From contig DATHDP010000003.1 in NCBI GenBank assembly GCA_035318985.1, positions 1 to 7,094 on the forward strand: 7,094 nucleotides of DNA. The letters run 5' to 3'. The notes below the pieces were generated by a model that was not told the DNA's origin, did no database searches, and saw only the letters and a list, made by a program, of their open reading frames with translations. Below are positions 5,748-7,094 of this stretch, in pieces. A program made the position numbers and the translations under genes. The stretch comes from VBAS01 sp035318985. Its GTDB lineage: Bacteria; Bacteroidota; Bacteroidia; Chitinophagales; Chitinophagaceae. Position 1 is the stretch's first letter, and each line of letters begins with the position of its first letter.

Positions 5748-7094
5748 ATGATCCGGATTAATCACGAATTAAAAGCAGCTGATCTTAAGGACAAACTCAC
5801 ACGATTCTGGGACCTGTCTGCAAAAAAAATAAAACTGATCGAAAAGAATTATGATGAAAGTAAGGGGTCACCAGTATTCACTATTGATGGTAAGTATTCT
5901 ACAAGAGGATGGACAGAATGGACCCAGGGATTTCAATACGGTTCTTCTATTCTCCAATATGACGCAACAGGAGAAAAATCTTTCTTAGAAACAGGCAGAA
6001 AAAAAACAGTAGAAAAAATGGCGTCGCATGTCAGCCATATGGGTGTGCATGATCATGGATTTAATAATATAAGTACCTATGGCAACTTGCTTCGGCTAAT
6101 GAAAGAAAATAAGACTCCTTTCAATGAATGGGAAAAAGATTTTTACGAATTAGCATTGAAAATTTCCGGTGCTGTGCAAGCCAGCCGATGGACAATAATA
6201 AAGAACGGAGGATTCATTCATTCTTTCAATGGCCCGCATTCTTTATTTGTAGATACAATTCGTTCCTGCCGTGCATTGGTGGTCAGTCATTGCCTTGGTC
6301 ATGTTTTCCAGGGAGAAGGTGATGTGAAAATAGATCTGCTGGAACGTGTTATCCAACATTTGAAAGCAACGGCAAACTATTCGGTGTTCTATGGTGAAGG
6401 ACGTGATAGTTATGATGTATGGGGACGCACCGCACATGAAAGTGTGTTTAATACGAAAGATGGAAATTTTCGTTGTCCAAATTCACAACAGGGTTTTTCA
6501 GGATTTACAACATGGACAAGAGGACTTGCCTGGGCCATGTGTGGTTTTGTCGAAGAACTGGAATGGTTTGATAAGGTTAATGAAACATCTCTTGATCCCG
6601 ATAGTTATCGGGATGGAGGGAAAAATAATTTAGCATCGCTGATGCTGAAAGCGGCAAAAGCTACTTGTGATTTTTATATAGAAAATTCCTGCACTGATGG
6701 AATCCCTTATTGGGACACCGGGGCACCTGGACTTTCTAAAATGGGAGATTACTTAAATAAAAATGCTGATCCATTTAATTCTTATGAACCGGTTGATAGT
6801 TCAGCAGCAGCAATTGGTGCGCAGGGTCTGTTGAGGTTGGGGAAATATTTACAAAATAAAGGAGATGATAAAGATGGGAATCGTTACTGGCAGGCTGGAC
6901 TTTCTGTAATGAATACATTATTGGAAGAACCTTATTTGAGTATCAATGATACTCACCAGGGAATGATATTACATTCGATCTATCACCGGCCCAATGGATG
7001 GGATCATATCCCTGCAGGCAGTAAAATTCCAAATGGTGAATCAAGCATGTGGGGAGATTATCATATTCGTGAAGCAAGTCTGTACCTTCAATGG
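5748..7094 (+). CDS. GH88-type unsaturated glucuronyl hydrolase, C-terminus beyond window
   Basis: An open frame of 449 codons runs from the ATG at 5748 off the right edge. The protein resembles glycoside hydrolase family 88, (alpha/alpha)6-barrel enzymes that remove the 4,5-unsaturated uronic acid left by polysaccharide lyases through hydration of the vinyl ether. Visible landmarks are HDHGF (101-105) with D102 and FVDT (167-170) with D169, at the places of the two essential aspartates of the Bacillus enzyme; TWTRGLAWAMCGF (255-267); GIPYWDTGAP (318-327); DSSAAAIGAQGLLRLG (350-365); and PNGESSMWGDYHIREA (428-443), near the usual C-terminus. The N-terminus (MIRINHELKAADLKDKL) is polar, so no signal peptide is seen and the enzyme is probably cytoplasmic. 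It is somewhat longer than the roughly 380-residue founding members. The gene is separated from the MFS transporter by the GxxExxY cassette; without it the two genes would be about 70 bp apart. GH105 or another related barrel family is the main alternative. Confidence 0.82.
   Translation, partial: MIRINHELKAADLKDKLTRFWDLSAKKIKLIEKNYDESKGSPVFTIDGKYSTRGWTEWTQGFQYGSSILQYDATGEKSFLETGRKKTVEKMASHVSHMGVHDHGFNNISTYGNLLRLMKENKTPFNEWEKDFYELALKISGAVQASRWTIIKNGGFIHSFNGPHSLFVDTIRSCRALVVSHCLGHVFQGEGDVKIDLLERVIQHLKATANYSVFYGEGRDSYDVWGRTAHESVFNTKDGNFRCPNSQQGFSGFTTWTRGLAWAMCGFVEELEWFDKVNETSLDPDSYRDGGKNNLASLMLKAAKATCDFYIENSCTDGIPYWDTGAPGLSKMGDYLNKNADPFNSYEPVDSSAAAIGAQGLLRLGKYLQNKGDDKDGNRYWQAGLSVMNTLLEEPYLSINDTHQGMILHSIYHRPNGWDHIPAGSKIPNGESSMWGDYHIREASLYLQW

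Noticed and set aside
6128..6633. Small open frames in other phases inside the GH88 gene
   Set aside because: They overlap a long, well-conserved reading frame, and their translations show no recognisable protein features.

Overview
The window looks like a piece of a Bacteroidota chromosome, most likely from the Chitinophagaceae or a close relative. It is A+T-rich, start codons are preceded by A/T-rich leaders without clear Shine-Dalgarno sequences, and the gene set (exported S1 sulfatase, class A-like serine hydrolase lipoprotein, DUF3500 lipoprotein, GxxExxY protein, GH88-type hydrolase) is typical of that phylum. The family level assignment is inference. There are no tRNA or rRNA genes, no CRISPR array and no classical insertion sequence. 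No gene-free stretch exceeds 300 bases.

Layout. Positions 1-407 (minus strand) hold the N-terminal part of a zinc-independent MDR oxidoreductase that runs off the left edge. It diverges across a 79-bp spacer from a plus-strand run of three exported proteins: a formylglycine-dependent sulfatase (487-1803), a beta-lactamase-fold serine hydrolase lipoprotein (1837-2754) and a DUF3500 lipoprotein (2806-3870). Gaps of 33 and 51 bp suggest one transcript. A 96-bp spacer follows, carrying a perfect 12-bp inverted repeat whose right arm ends one base before the next start codon. That start belongs to a 12-helix MFS transporter (3967-5169).

Between the transporter and the last gene sits the most unusual part, a 508-bp cassette (5207-5714). 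It is bounded by inverted arrays of a CATAG unit, four copies per side, with mirrored spacing (8-8-12 on the left, 12-8-8 on the right). Inside is a single gene for a GxxExxY protein with a PDDEXK-type nuclease core. The gene carries what looks like a premature stop: the expected C-terminal tail continues in the same frame after the TAA at 5611 and ends at 5667, just before the right array. Without the cassette, the transporter and the last gene would be about 70 bp apart.

The last gene (5748 to the right edge) encodes the first 449 residues of a GH88-type unsaturated glucuronyl hydrolase with no visible signal peptide, so probably cytoplasmic. A plausible but unproven link is that the exported sulfatase trims a sulfated uronic-acid glycan, the MFS protein imports a small acid or sugar acid, and the GH88 enzyme cleaves unsaturated oligosaccharides inside the cell. 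No SusC/SusD pair or polysaccharide lyase is present to make this a classical polysaccharide utilisation locus. The most interesting candidates are the CATAG-bounded GxxExxY cassette, its interrupted reading frame, and the operator-like repeat in front of the transporter.
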